NCBI GenBank assembly: GCA_024196135.1
Contig: JAMQCK010000773.1
Location: 1 to 16,034, forward strand
Length of the DNA stretch: 16,034 bases
DNA from: Pleurotus ostreatus/Saccharomyces cerevisiae fusant
Lineage: Eukaryota; Opisthokonta
Direction of reading: 5' to 3'
In this document: positions 1 to 9,519 of the stretch, in pieces
Position numbering within the stretch: the first letter of the stretch is position 1
How the letters are laid out: every line of letters starts with the position of its first letter
Program-made: the position numbers and the translations under genes
The notes under the pieces: generated by a model
Databases searched by the model: none
What the model was told of the DNA's origin: nothing
The model's input: only the letters and a program-made list of their open reading frames with translations

Positions 1-789
1 TGACTCATAGATAGGGTTTGTGTCATGCCGATCGGTCTGGATTGCCGAGACGATCTCGCCGCCTCATATACCGAGCTGTACATACGATTCAGGGACTCGC
101 CCTGGCTGCCCCCATGCCCCCAGGCAGGAGATCCAACCATACCACCTACCATACCACACATCAATGACATGCTTCGCGCTTGTAGCGCGTTAATTGTCAT
201 GGAACCTGGATCTTTGAGACGCTGCTAGGGAGCAGTAGAAGATCTACATACATATCCATGCTCTTGAAGTGCCCTAAGAAGCCCTTGACGCTTTGGATAA
301 AAACCTGAGAATACTTGTGGAGTTCCGAGCGTCACCTGCTCGTCTGCATCTTCTCGCGTCGATCTAGCTCGTCTGAGGCTCGCCGTGGACAGCGAACAAG
401 CCCAACAGCAATGTTCGAAGTCGTAGCACTATCCCCAAGCAATAAAAATACATCGAACTCAGTCACTCTCCGGAAACGCTGTCGGTTGTATATTGTGTGG
501 TTGTGTTGTGGGTGGTGTGGTTCAGCTAGCCTGCTAGCAGCACAGTTCTTCGGAGAGTGTACGAACCCATCACTACTTCGCAGAGGTGTGACGACGTATG
601 AAAGGGAAAATGAAGAGAATACCGATCTTGCGAAAGGGTCAGACGAAGGGACAATCTTCGAATCATGGCATTTCATCAAGCACTCATTGATCTACTGTAT
701 GTACTCGTGTTTGGCGTGATGGGTGACATGGGTCCAGTTAATGTGATCTGCGTGACCCTGTCACGTCTGCTCTTTCAAGTGCTACCACC
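1..789. other. Left-edge stretch with no supported gene
   Basis: No reading frame here resembles a known protein and no convincing set of exons can be joined. Two overlapping frames of 115-134 codons between 315 and 719, on opposite strands, have no recognisable domain. A minus-strand ATG at 24-26 (MTQTLSMS, running off the left edge) could begin a leftward gene, but its context is weak. An imperfect hairpin lies at 164-200. The last part should hold the promoter of the F-box gene that starts at 790; I see no clear TATA box for it. Confidence 0.5.
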
Positions 790-2351
790 ATGCTGCAAAT
801 CCTACCGTTCGACATTACGCTGCTTATACTATCCTTTGCTGAACCGCTAGATGTCCTGTCTGCGCGCAAGGTACATGCACATCGTATTCGCGATGAAATA
901 CGATCTTGACCCATCGTAGACATGTCGTTCCCTGCGTGACGCTTCGCAGATCAGGTCTCTGTGGAAAGGCCTCCTGAAGCGTGTTTGCACCGAGAATATG
1001 ATGTTCCTGGGGAACTTCCAGGATAGTCCTCTGTCCACGCTCGAACACGCCGCCACGTCGCCTGCACGTTTCTTGAAGTGCATACCAACCCCCTCCACAT
1101 CGCGCGACGGGGAATGGCTGGAACCGCAGTATCTGAAGATATACGAGGAGACTCGCTTCCTGAGCTCAGTCCAGACATACATCAGCGTTCGGAGCGCGAT
1201 GCTTGTACGCGGCGGGCGATTTCTACTCACAACGACGAAGGGCCGGCTCAATCTCTGGGATCTATGGAAGGCCACTAGAGTCACGAATCCTATTGCGCGC
1301 GAGGCCGTGCGTCTGAAACACGTCGATTATATCTCTCTGGAGGACTATTGGTTCGACGAGAATCATATTTTCGCTGCCGTGGCTGTGTATGCGACGTGAG
1401 TATAGTGTTGAGTTCTTGGTGCGCGCATCCGGCTAAGTATCATGCTCACTGTTCATATTCTTGCAGGGACGGAAAGCCGGACAGACTTGCCGTGTATGCA
1501 GTTGACGTGTCAATACCCATGCCAACCTTCCGCAAGGTCAACGATTTGTCTTGTCCGGGAGGAAGCCTTGCCTCGTACCACGCTCGGCACCGTTCCCGCC
1601 TCGCATTTTCCCTGGCGGACGAAGGGCTCATCGGACTTTGGGACTACATGACAGGGCACGGTGTCTCTATGAGAGATGGTGATTGGGAGACTGAAAAGGT
1701 ACTATAAGTTCTTGACTTTCGAAGCCCGTCCTAATCTCAGGGAGTCAGATGATATATCCCGCGGGATCTGCGTCTACCCTCATCTGCATCAACCATGAGA
1801 GTATCGACGTCCATGAAGTTCCGGATCTGCAGGCTCCTATCCGTGTTACGGAACCTGTCGTGTCAAGATCTATGCCACGGTCGCTGATGGACCCCAACTA
1901 CTTCGGGTTCATCACCTACCAGGTGCCACAATTCGACACACCCGAACATTCCTTCCACTCGTTGCAGTCGCCGAACAGGAGGGATCTTTTGACCTTCATG
2001 CGCTCCGCTGAACCTGTGAAAACCCCTCTGACTCTCCCGACGGGTGCCAACTATCTACCGCTTCCGCGAGGAACACAATTCGGCGATTTCCTCGCCACTA
2101 TCTTCGCATCCTTCTCGCATCAACGGCCATACTCGGTCGTCGCTGCATTCGCACCAAGTCGGGAACCAACCGATGAGACGTCTGGCCCAGAGCGTGCCTG
2201 CCGAATCGCTGGTCTTCTTCACGGCGTCCTAATCGATTCGACGGACCAGTGCTTTGACCCAACTTCGGGCACGATGGTGTACCGCGCGGTCGGCGCTGAT
2301 CATGACACTGCGCGCATTGCAAGCTATCTCAAGAAGCCCGCACGGGCATGA
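790..2351 (+). CDS. F-box domain protein with WD/beta-propeller-like C-terminal half
   Basis: Exons are 790-870, 920-1395, 1467-1698 and 1749-2351, giving 1392 nt and 463 residues. Introns of 49, 71 and 50 nt are all GT-AG. The start ATG has an ideal context (caccATG); an in-frame stop lies upstream at 739-741. Residues about 5-45 form an F-box (LPFDITLLIL, then PLDVLSARK, spliced to TCRSLRDASQIRSLW). F-box proteins bind Skp1 and recruit substrates to SCF ubiquitin ligases. The rest has propeller-type strands such as GRLNLWDLW and EGLIGLWDYM, matching the large basidiomycete family of F-box proteins with a degenerate WD-like region. The substrate is unknown. The F-box is split by the first intron, and exon 1 encodes only 27 residues, so simple gene finders may start the protein at the ATG at 998 and lose the F-box. 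The exact 3' end (TGA 2349-2351) is read straight from the frame. Confidence 0.82.
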
Positions 2352-2747
2352 CGCCAATAGGGCAGGTAAGTCTTTTCTCTGTCTTCTCCACGCTGCGATT
2401 CATGACGATCGTATACAGTATATTCCGCGTCCTGTCGTTGTGGGTCCGTATGCAGCCGCGGCCCGCAGGGACCGCGATATCCGAATCTCGGCAATGGCCG
2501 CACGTAGAACGTGCCTTGTCCCGGACGCCCACAACCAATGCCATGCCTTGCATTCGCGTCCTACAGGCACCCATTTCTGATCTCCCTCGTCAATCTGATT
2601 GTGTTACTCTGTCCCTCGGACTGAGCAGGATCTGCGCCGGCTGGGCCTTGTCGAGCGCACAAGGCACGGACGGCCGTCTGCGCGGCCGCGGTCCTCGACG
2701 CGAAGGTAGGCAAAACGTATGAGGAACATGCGACGGCTTTGGGTACA
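2352..2747. other. Intergenic spacer, F-box gene to peroxidase
   Basis: No frame here has a recognisable product. It should contain the 3' UTR of the F-box gene and the distal promoter of the peroxidase gene. I see no repeat or RNA gene in it. Confidence 0.5.
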
Positions 2748-2754
2748 TATAATA
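2748..2754 (+). promoter_or_regulatory. TATA box of the peroxidase gene
   Basis: The string TATAATA lies within tacatataatacg, 56 nt before the ATG at 2810. The spacing fits a core promoter with a short 5' UTR of roughly 25-35 nt. No ATG lies between it and the chosen start. Confidence 0.5.
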
Positions 2755-2809
2755 CGCCTGCACCGTCATCGAGGTGCATTTCCTCTTCACCTTCCGCTCG
2801 TTATTGGAC

Positions 2810-4829
2810 ATGATTTCGCGCTTATTTATCTCGCTCGCCATTGCGCGCGGCGCTCTTGCTTACACTTGGCCTTCGCCGAAGCTTGACAGATTGGAGGCTA
2901 TGCGATGGGACCAGCTTGGGTATAACTCGTTTGAGCCGGCGCTGTTCGTGACACCTTGCGATCGGTACATCCACCCGACGGAGAAGGGGTACGAGGGCGT
3001 GCGCTCGAATGCCGGAGACTGGATACGTACGGTACGTGCGGCGCTAGATCTCTGATACTTCCCACTGACCCTATGATACAGGCCTACCATGACATGGCCA
3101 CGCATAACAAGGACGATGGCACGGGTGGTATGGATGCCTCCATCCGTCTCTGGGAAGAGCAAGCTCGCGCGGAGGTGAGCCATCGCAAGTAACGACACGT
3201 AGCATAGGCTGAGCGTCTGCGTCAGAATCCTGGCACGCACTTCAACAACAGCGTCGTATTCGTCGCTGGTGCCGTCGACCGCCACTTCTCCTGTATGTTC
3301 CATGCAATCCCACCCGACCCCATCTGACGAGCAGCACAGTGGCGGATGGCCTGGCTCTCCTACTCGTGATGGCCGTCGAGAACTGGTGCGTTTCGCATCA
3401 CTGACGATCCGTATGCATCTTCTGACGCGCGTTCCAGCGGCGGACCCGAGATCGATTACCGCGGTGGCCGCATCGACGCCACCGAGCCCAACAACGCGGG
3501 CGTCCCGGAGCCCGACCAGGACCTCGACAGCCACGAAGCGGCCTTCGCCCGTCAGGGCTTTACACCTGAGGAGATGATTGGTCTCGTCGCGTGCGGGCAC
3601 TCGATTGGGAGCGTGCAGCACGCCGACTTCCCCGACCAGGTGCCGGAGTCGCCTAATGGGACGGATTACATCTCGGGTGTTTCTTTCGATGGCTCGCTCG
3701 TCAATTTCGACAACACGATGTGGGTGGCGACTGTCTTCGTAAATGGGGGTTGGGCTGATGATTTCTCGCAGCGCCACGGAGTATATTGAGGGCACGACTC
3801 AGAACCCCCTTGTTGTCGGTCTCAACGAGACGAAGAACTCGGATGCGAGGATATTCAGCCTTGACGGGAACCAGACGATGTCTGCGTGAGTACCTCCTAT
3901 AGACTTCTCTGCACTGTAAGCAGTGGCGCTGACATGGCATATCAGCTTCGCGAAAGACGCCGACCACTTCGCGTCAACCTGCGCCTCGCTGCTCGCTCGC
4001 ATGATCGACACCGTCCCCAAGGGCGTCGAGCTCACCGAAGTCATCAAGCCCCTGCCGGTCAAGCCCTCCCAGGTCAAGCTCACCTACTCCAAGAGCGGCA
4101 ACATCACCCTCTCCGGTGAAGTCAGGGTAAGTCTGCTCCCTCATCCCCTTACCGCATCGTCCCCCCAACTCACTCTCCCTTCCCCAGCTCTTCGACGTCT
4201 CCGAGAACGACGCACGTGTCGTCCAACTCGCCTGGACCGACTCCTCCTGCACCGGCGCCGATTGCGAGGTGCACCGCGTCAAGATGGCGCACACCGCGAA
4301 CATGACCGGCTCCGCGCAGGCCAAGCGCTACACCACGCTGTGGTACGGGAACACCGCGGGGCTCGCCGACATCGACCCCGCGAAGGGCTTCGGCGGATTC
4401 TGGTTCGAGGTGGACGAGGGCGATGGCAACGCGGTGAAGAAGGACCAGGACGGCGCGGGCTTTGCGCTGCCGACGGACAAGATCATGCTCGCGGAGGGGA
4501 CGTGCGAGAAGACGATCAATGTTGCGGTGAGTGGAGGCAGAGTTGGTGTAAGGAGGGGGACAGCTGACGAGTGTCTGCACTTACAGGTCCACGAGAGCGT
4601 CAAGCCTAGCCGCGTGTACATCGCGGGCGACGCGTTCACGAGCGACAATCAAGCGCAAGCACCCGCAAAAGAGTATGACATGAAGGCCGCGGGCGACGCC
4701 GACGCGAACGGCTACACCATATACACCGTCGAGCTCGACGCCATGCCGACCTTCGGCTGGGGCATCCTCGCCGAGGTGGACGGCAAGACGATCGAGCTGC
4801 CACAGAACGAGCGCAGCGACTTCTGCTAA
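2810..4829 (+). CDS. Secreted heme peroxidase with extra C-terminal domain
   Basis: Nine exons: 2810-3031, 3082-3174, 3226-3292, 3340-3385, 3438-3719, 3772-3885, 3946-4126, 4188-4526, 4587-4829 (1587 nt, 528 residues). Introns are 47-61 nt and all GT-AG. Residues 1-17 are a signal peptide (LFISLAIARGALA, cleavage after A17), so the enzyme should be secreted. The plant/fungal peroxidase fold is shown by distal Arg73 and His77 (WIRTAYHDM), the distal calcium motif GGMDASI (Asp78, Asp92, Ser94), the ENPG element, and proximal heme-ligand His197 (LVACGHSIG). Several NxS/T sequons fit glycosylation. Family knowledge: H2O2-dependent oxidation of a small reductant. Residues about 300-528 lie beyond the peroxidase core and look like a beta-rich accessory domain. 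I cannot see a manganese site or surface tryptophan that would class it as a manganese or lignin peroxidase, so the substrate stays open. Intron 8 (4527-4586) is 60 nt without a stop and could be retained in frame. Confidence 0.9.
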
Positions 4830-5066
4830 TGATGTCGCTGCTGTCGAGGGTTTTGCATCGTGAACGTTGCAAGGAAGGGAAATGGGCAAAGCGAAGGCTA
4901 GGGCACATTGCAGGGGATAAACACAATAAGTTATTGGTAAACCTATGGTTCAAACAGAGTAATGCAACGTACAACCCATCCTGGACCACTGAACAGCAAA
5001 TAAGTGTGCACAAGAGGAGTCCCTATAGACAACTTGAATTACTTACTATAATACGCCCTCCAGTCC

Positions 5067-6859
5067 TTAAACAGCCTTCCTATCCTCAAGAAGCTCAACC
5101 TTCTCCTCAAAGCTCCCAGTCGGCCGTAAGCGATCGAGCAGGACATCGCCAAACGCCGCTACGGGCGTCAGAATGCCGCCCTTCTTGCCGAGTGCAGGTA
5201 GCTTGTCGTGGTCGAGCAGGATTGCAAGGGCAGCCTCGGAAGTAGTCACTGTAAAAGATGGTGGTGAGATATCATAAAAGGGGAAGAGTGGTGAGGGGAG
5301 TGGATTGGGTAGACATGAGTAAACTATAAAGACAGGCGAAGTATGTATACAGTACGTACCTGCAGTGACCTGATACCCATTACCCTTGCCCGCGAAGTAC
5401 GACTTGACACGCACGGGTGGCTTGCCATTGGGAAGCGGGTCCGACGTGGCGACAGTGGTGATGTTGAAGTACCCTCCTTCAATGTCGCTACACGGATGTC
5501 AACATAAATGTAAGTCACAAGCACGCGTCAGACTCACTCTTTCGACGGCCCTTCTCCAGGGGCGGGCAGGAATCTCTTCGCAAGCGCGCGGATCTGCGTT
5601 CTCAATTAGCAAGAAGCCTTTACTCCTTCCCACGCAGCTGCTGCCAGATGCGTCTTCCGCTCAACAACTCTAAAACCCAACTCACCGGCCTCAAAGACAG
5701 CAAGAACCCGACAATCGCAAGCTGCAGACTCAGCATCACGCCGCCGAGCCAACTGTCCGTGCGCGCGAACTCGATGTACTTGAAGTTCGGGCCGTAGGCC
5801 GCGGCGGGGTCGCCCTCTTGCAGCAGGCCCCAGGTGCGCTGGACGATGGGGCGGTTGACCATGGACATCATGAACTGGCCGCCGTAGACGGGGGGCGAGA
5901 CGTGCGGAAGGCGGTAGGAGAGCTGGAAGTGGGGGGCGGGGCGGCCTTTGACTGTACAATTGGTCAATATATATAGGGTATCGGAGGGTGAGGCGAGGGT
6001 GGGTAGAGTAAAGGTGATCAGAGTACGGGGAGTCGGAGGAGGGGGTGTTCGGGTACGTACCAGGACTAAGCGCCCAATCCGCCTGGCTCACTTCAAGCTT
6101 CTCCTTCGGGAGCTCGAGCATGTTGAACGACGTCGCGAGCGAGCCGCCGGAAAAGCCGCTCTTGAAGACGAACGCGCTGATCGTCTCCGCGAGCGACGCG
6201 TCGGGCGCGAAGGACTTGAGCGCCCTGTGCGCGAGGTACGCGTTGTAGTCGGAGGGCACGCAGTCGAAGCCCGAGGCGGGGACGAGGATGGTGCCCTGCT
6301 GGCGGGCGCGGTCGTGGAACCTGGAGGAGGGAAAGAGGAGGCTGATTAGCGCGGGGATGCGGGGTATGGGGTAGGGTGGACGCACTCGTTGATGATGTCC
6401 AAGATCCAGAACCCCTCACCACTGATATCGACATAGTGAACGTTGTTCTCGATGCAGGCTCTGTTCGATCGAGGACCCCGTCAGCAACTGAACGCAAGGA
6501 ATGCAAAGCACGACGCACCTCACGACCGGCGTCCCCCACTTCGCGAACGGGCCGACCGTGTTAATGACCACCTTCGCGTCCTTCACCGCGCGATCAATCT
6601 CGTCCGGCTTCAAAACGTCCACTGTCAGGACCTGCACCGAGTCGTCGAGTTTCTCTTCCTTGATGAGGGCATCGAGCTTGGCCTGGGAGCGGCCCGCGAT
6701 CGCGAGAGTGAAGCTAGTGCGGTACTGCTGATGCGCGTAGAGGTAGCGAACGATCAAGCGACCAGTGTAACCTGAGGGGACTCGTGAGTTGTATGCGGCG
6801 ACTAGCTCATGAGATGAGGGCTTACCGGTCGCGCCCAAGACGAGGATATCGTAAGGCAT
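5067..6859 (-). CDS. Saccharopine dehydrogenase-like oxidoreductase
   Basis: Exons in transcription order are 6859-6826, 6771-6519, 6460-6386, 6320-6061, 5951-5686, 5593-5538, 5487-5360 and 5248-5067 (1254 nt, 417 residues). All seven introns are GT-AG, 50-111 nt. The N-terminus is a Rossmann dinucleotide-binding motif, VLGATGYTG (residues 7-15), split by the first intron. It is followed by AGRSQAKLDAL, INTVGPF and the family signature YVDISGE. Near residues 276-296 a hydrophobic stretch (LQLAIVGFLLSL) suggests membrane or lipid-droplet association, as in the SCCPDH group. The length is close to human SCCPDH (about 429). Family knowledge: these proteins are not the lysine-pathway enzyme itself, and their substrate is mostly unknown; relatives include trans-acting enoyl reductases. 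The gene converges on the peroxidase gene with a 237-bp spacer. A spliced leader may add an upstream in-frame ATG at 7280. Confidence 0.88.
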
Positions 6860-6861
6860 GG

Positions 6862-7183
6862 CTAGGGGCAGACAGAGACTCGGTTAGGGGTCTACTTCGA
6901 GCTCGTAATGCTGGATATGAGACGGTGCCTTGCAGGATCTGCACGTCCTAGCAGAATGCTACTCAGAGCACAACTTGATTCAAGGTACATGCCATCCATC
7001 GAGCCCGTATATATGCCGCCGTGCTTGGTAAAGTCAAGGAGGTTCGAGGCAAGCTGAGTAAGCCGCTCATCAATCAATTAAGTCACCAATCAATAGCAGC
7101 GAGCGCCTTTCCGAATAATACATTTACTCGTCGCTGACGCCGACTCGGGGGAGAGCTGAGATCAGTCTGTCAGGGAAACTTAC
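6862..7183 (-). other. Probable 5' leader intron of the oxidoreductase
   Basis: On the minus strand a perfect donor GTAAGT (7183-7178) pairs with the acceptor CTGCCCCTAG ending at 6862, two bases before the ATG at 6859. A consensus branch site CTAAC (complement of 6883-6887) and a pyrimidine tract precede the acceptor at the normal distance. The intron would be 322 nt, longer than any other in the window, which is common for leader introns. Confidence 0.5.
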
Positions 7184-7292
7184 AAGACGGTTGACTTCCG
7201 GGAGGAACGGGGTATCGTCGACGGAAAGGATGCGCAGCGATGAAGGGACTGAGGAGAGGAAAACAGACACGCGCCTTCATATCAACCCTTCG

Positions 7293-7300
7293 CCTTTATA
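7293..7300 (-). promoter_or_regulatory. TATA box feeding the spliced leader
   Basis: TATAAAGG reads on the minus strand at 7300-7293. A start site about 30 nt downstream would fall in the pyrimidine-rich CTGTTTTCCTCTCCTCAG stretch near 7265, giving a leader exon of about 80-90 nt ending at the donor 7183. A second, weaker TATA-like run lies at 7008-7014, inside the proposed leader intron, and could serve an alternative promoter. Confidence 0.45.
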
Positions 7301-7676
7301 CACCGAGACGCAGAATCAATGAAGCTCTGCCTTCACTGGCACACGTTGGGGACTAAGGATCCAGCAACAAGTGAAAGTGGCACAAAACCAGCCATGAAAG
7401 ATCCCAATTGCGATGTGTACATACAGATATCTCTGCTTGAATTTCCTCGTTATCTCGTCGCCAAACGACTATAGTCCATGTCGGGCTTACCGACCATTAA
7501 GGTGCGCCTTCTTCCACTCCAAACCCTCTGGCGGCCCTTCCAAAAGACCCGCCGCGAGACACGCGCATTCCCCCTCCTGGCCTTCAACCCCCAACATCCT
7601 CCTCCTCGCCCACACTCTCCCCTGCCATCCCCAACATGTTTGCTTCCGACCCATCACGAGGTAGCCTGCTCGTGCC

Positions 7677-8801
7677 CTACGTCCCCGCCATCCCGACGAC
7701 ACCGACGTGATCGCGGATGCGTGCGATCTCGCTCGCTGAGAGATGCGCCTTGGAGGCGGTCAGGAAGTCCTCGAAGGCGCGCAGCGAGTCCGCGTCGGCG
7801 GTGAATTCGGTTCTGGGGGATAGGTCAGTTGTGGTCAAAGGAAGGGGGAAGAGTGCGGTCGGACGAAGGGGGAAGAGTGTGGTAGAGGATGAGGAGAAAG
7901 TGCAAGGGTAGTGATGGGGAGGAGTTTGTGGCGCGGGAGGTGAACAGGTTGGGCAGATGCCTATCAATGCGAAGACACAAGACGCATTCGGAGTGAAAGG
8001 AAAAGAGTAAGAAGCAGGGTCATGGCGAAGGGCCCGACCACCACGAAAACATGCAGGATGCACTCACCGAAGGAACGAGTATAACCTATCCCAGAACTCA
8101 GGCTGCGACAGCGTCGTCTGGAACGCCGACGGCGGCTCCTTAAACGTGTTCTCCGACGTGTCCAGCGCGAGGTCCAGCTCGATCTCCTGCGGCGCCGCAT
8201 CCTCGTTCGTCGGCGAGGGTGACAACACAATACTCGGCGTCCTTCCATGACCTTTGCGCTTCGTATCGCCCGGACCCAAGGCCAGTGTGTCCGTCGCGGG
8301 CTTCACGGGCTTCGGCTGCTGCACGGTGACCTTCGGGATCTCGTCGCTTGGCGCCGAGGAGGACGCCGGCGCGTTGGGATCCCACTGCACGCCCGGGCGC
8401 ACGGCGAGCGTGAGGGTGTCGCCGTCCTTGACGTCGTACTCCTTGAGGAGCTTCGCGTCCGCGAGTGCTTTGCCGCGTAGCAGGAGGCGTTGGGCGTCTG
8501 CGGGCGGTGCGCCGGGTAGCTTCGCCAATGCGCTCTTCACGTCCGCGATCGCGTCGGCGGGCGAGACGGTCAGGGAGAACGTCGCAGCGGGCTTGAGGCT
8601 CTTGAACGTCAAGGTCACATTGCCTGCCACGGACGACGACGCGGCGGCGTGCGCGGGCGGGGGCGGTACAGGGAGCGGGAGCACAGGGACCTTGCGCAGC
8701 GTGTTTTCTGGCGGCTGGCGATAGTCGTCCGGGTAGTTGACCGGCTGCGCGCCAATCGTCGTAAGCATATTCGTCAGGAATGCGCGTTCCGCGTCCGCCA
8801 T
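7677..8801 (-). CDS. GET5: Get5/Mdy2-type ubiquitin-like protein of the GET pathway
   Basis: Two exons, 8801-8068 and 7812-7677 (870 nt, 289 residues), flank a 255-nt GT-AG intron. The start MADAERAF has context accATGG; an in-frame upstream initiator at 8870 lacks support. Residues 1-40 (AERAFLTNML, then YRQPPENTLRKVPVLPLPVP) match the layout of the Get4-binding N-terminus of yeast Mdy2. Residues 61-135 form a ubiquitin-like beta-grasp (NVTLTFKSL, RLLLRGKALAD, VKDGDTL). Residues about 235-270 (FWDRLYSFLRTEFTADADSL) correspond in position to the homodimerisation helices of Get5. Family knowledge: Get4-Get5 with Sgt2 hands tail-anchored membrane proteins to Get3 in the cytosol. It is longer than the 212-residue yeast protein because of a low-complexity linker (about 136-230) with Ser/Thr-Pro sites (RTPSIVLSPSPT). 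It could also be another UBL adaptor; the N-terminal match makes Get5 the best call. Confidence 0.75.
7841..7882. repeat. Partial 24-bp tandem duplication in the GET5 intron
   Basis: The 15-mer GAAGGGGGAAGAGTG occurs at 7841-7855 and again at 7865-7879, a period of 24 bp. On the sense strand it is part of the pyrimidine tract before the intron's acceptor. It probably reflects slippage in a low-complexity tract. Confidence 0.6.
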
Positions 8802-8985
8802 GGTAAGCAGATGAGTTTCGTGGTCGTGGAAAGCGACAATGAGGAGGACACGACCTGCGCCCGAGAACAATGGCGCGCGTCACTATTGGGCGGAGGCGTG
8901 ACCGGGGTGACGGCGTGATGCCGGCGCGCGTGACCGGCGTGCTCGTCGTTTTCTGTCTTCCAACCCGAGACTATCACCGAGAACT
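8802..8985. promoter_or_regulatory. Bidirectional promoter between GET5 and NDUFS5
   Basis: Only 184 bp separate the two divergent start codons, so the promoters must overlap. It contains ATTGG (8885-8889), an inverted CCAAT box of the kind bound by the HAP complex, and the direct repeat GCGTGACCGG at 8896-8905 and 8928-8937, with a degenerate GGTGACGGCG between them. The two exact copies start 32 bp apart, close to three helical turns. No clear TATA box is seen for either gene, as is common for housekeeping genes. Confidence 0.6.
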
Positions 8986-9519
8986 ATGGCGGTGAGCGAG
9001 GGCGTTGAGAAAGGGTTGCATGGATGCTGACGAGGGTTACAGTCTGGTTACGCGGCTGAAGGCGGAGGTGCGGTTGGACGAACTGGAAGAAGGCGTCGGG
9101 ACTGACTGGAATGTGCAGGCCGGGGCCGGTGCTACCCGTACTGGCAGGAATTCCTCAAGGTGCGTCGTGCGCCCTCTTCCACCTTCTCTAGCTGACCCAT
9201 GACTGCAGTGCTACACCCGGACAGACCTCCCGACGAAGTGCAGACCTGCCTCCGATGATTACTTTGAGTGCTTGCACCGCACGAAGGAGGTGCGAACGCC
9301 CCCTCCCTTTCATCCCTCGCCTCTCCGATTGCACCTTCATTCTTCTACGACTGGGCAAAAGCTGACCACGTCTTACCCCCCCAGATCGCCCGCCAGGAAA
9401 CCGTCCGCAACCAGATGGTCATCAACGCCAAGGCAGAGGCCGCCGACGCGCTCAAGGCGCACTCGAAGAGCTCTAGCGCAGGCTTGATATCCCCAGACGC
9501 GTCAGAGGATTGCAAATAG
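8986..9519 (+). CDS. NDUFS5: Mitochondrial complex I CHCH subunit NDUFS5 (15 kDa)
   Basis: Five exons: 8986-8991, 9043-9067, 9119-9159, 9209-9289 and 9385-9519 (288 nt, 95 residues). Introns of 51, 51, 49 and 95 nt are GT-AG. The protein has the twin CX9C signature: Cys15, Cys25, Cys35 and Cys45, in GRCYPYWQEFLKCY, TDLPTKC and DDYFECLHRTKE, which is typical of NDUFS5. Family knowledge: an accessory subunit on the intermembrane-space side of NADH:ubiquinone oxidoreductase, oxidised and trapped by the Mia40 pathway, with no cleaved presequence. The first exon is only ATGGCG, and the next two are 25 and 41 nt, so the N-terminus MASGYAAEGGGRGRC is pieced from three exons; the phase closes exactly. 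The C-terminal tail (about 60-95, Ala/Ser/Lys-rich) is longer than in animals. It is divergent from the GET5-like gene. Confidence 0.88.

Larger units (their letters stand above)
6860..7676. other. Intergenic region holding the leader of the minus-strand oxidoreductase
   Basis: No conserved protein is seen. The part from about 7270 down to 6860 reads on the minus strand as a likely 5' leader exon and leader intron of the oxidoreductase (listed separately). The part from 7480 to 7676 is strongly pyrimidine-rich on the plus strand and should include the 3' UTR of the minus-strand gene ending at 7677. A 51-codon plus-strand frame from 7319 to 7474 has no recognisable content. Confidence 0.5.

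Noticed and set aside
136..157. ACCATACCAC present twice, 12 bp apart
   Set aside because: Only two short copies in a low-complexity stretch; expected by chance or slippage.
2860..3795. 311-codon open frame on the minus strand
   Set aside because: It begins with GTG and lies opposite the first five exons and four introns of the well-supported peroxidase gene. It has no recognisable domain, so it is a composition shadow.
5948..6349. Arg/Glu/Val-rich plus-strand frame
   Set aside because: It lies opposite an exon and intron of the oxidoreductase, with typical antisense composition.
7478..7804. 108-codon plus-strand frame starting MSGLPTIK
   Set aside because: It overlaps the last GET5 exon in antisense and is Arg/Pro low-complexity from a pyrimidine-rich tract.
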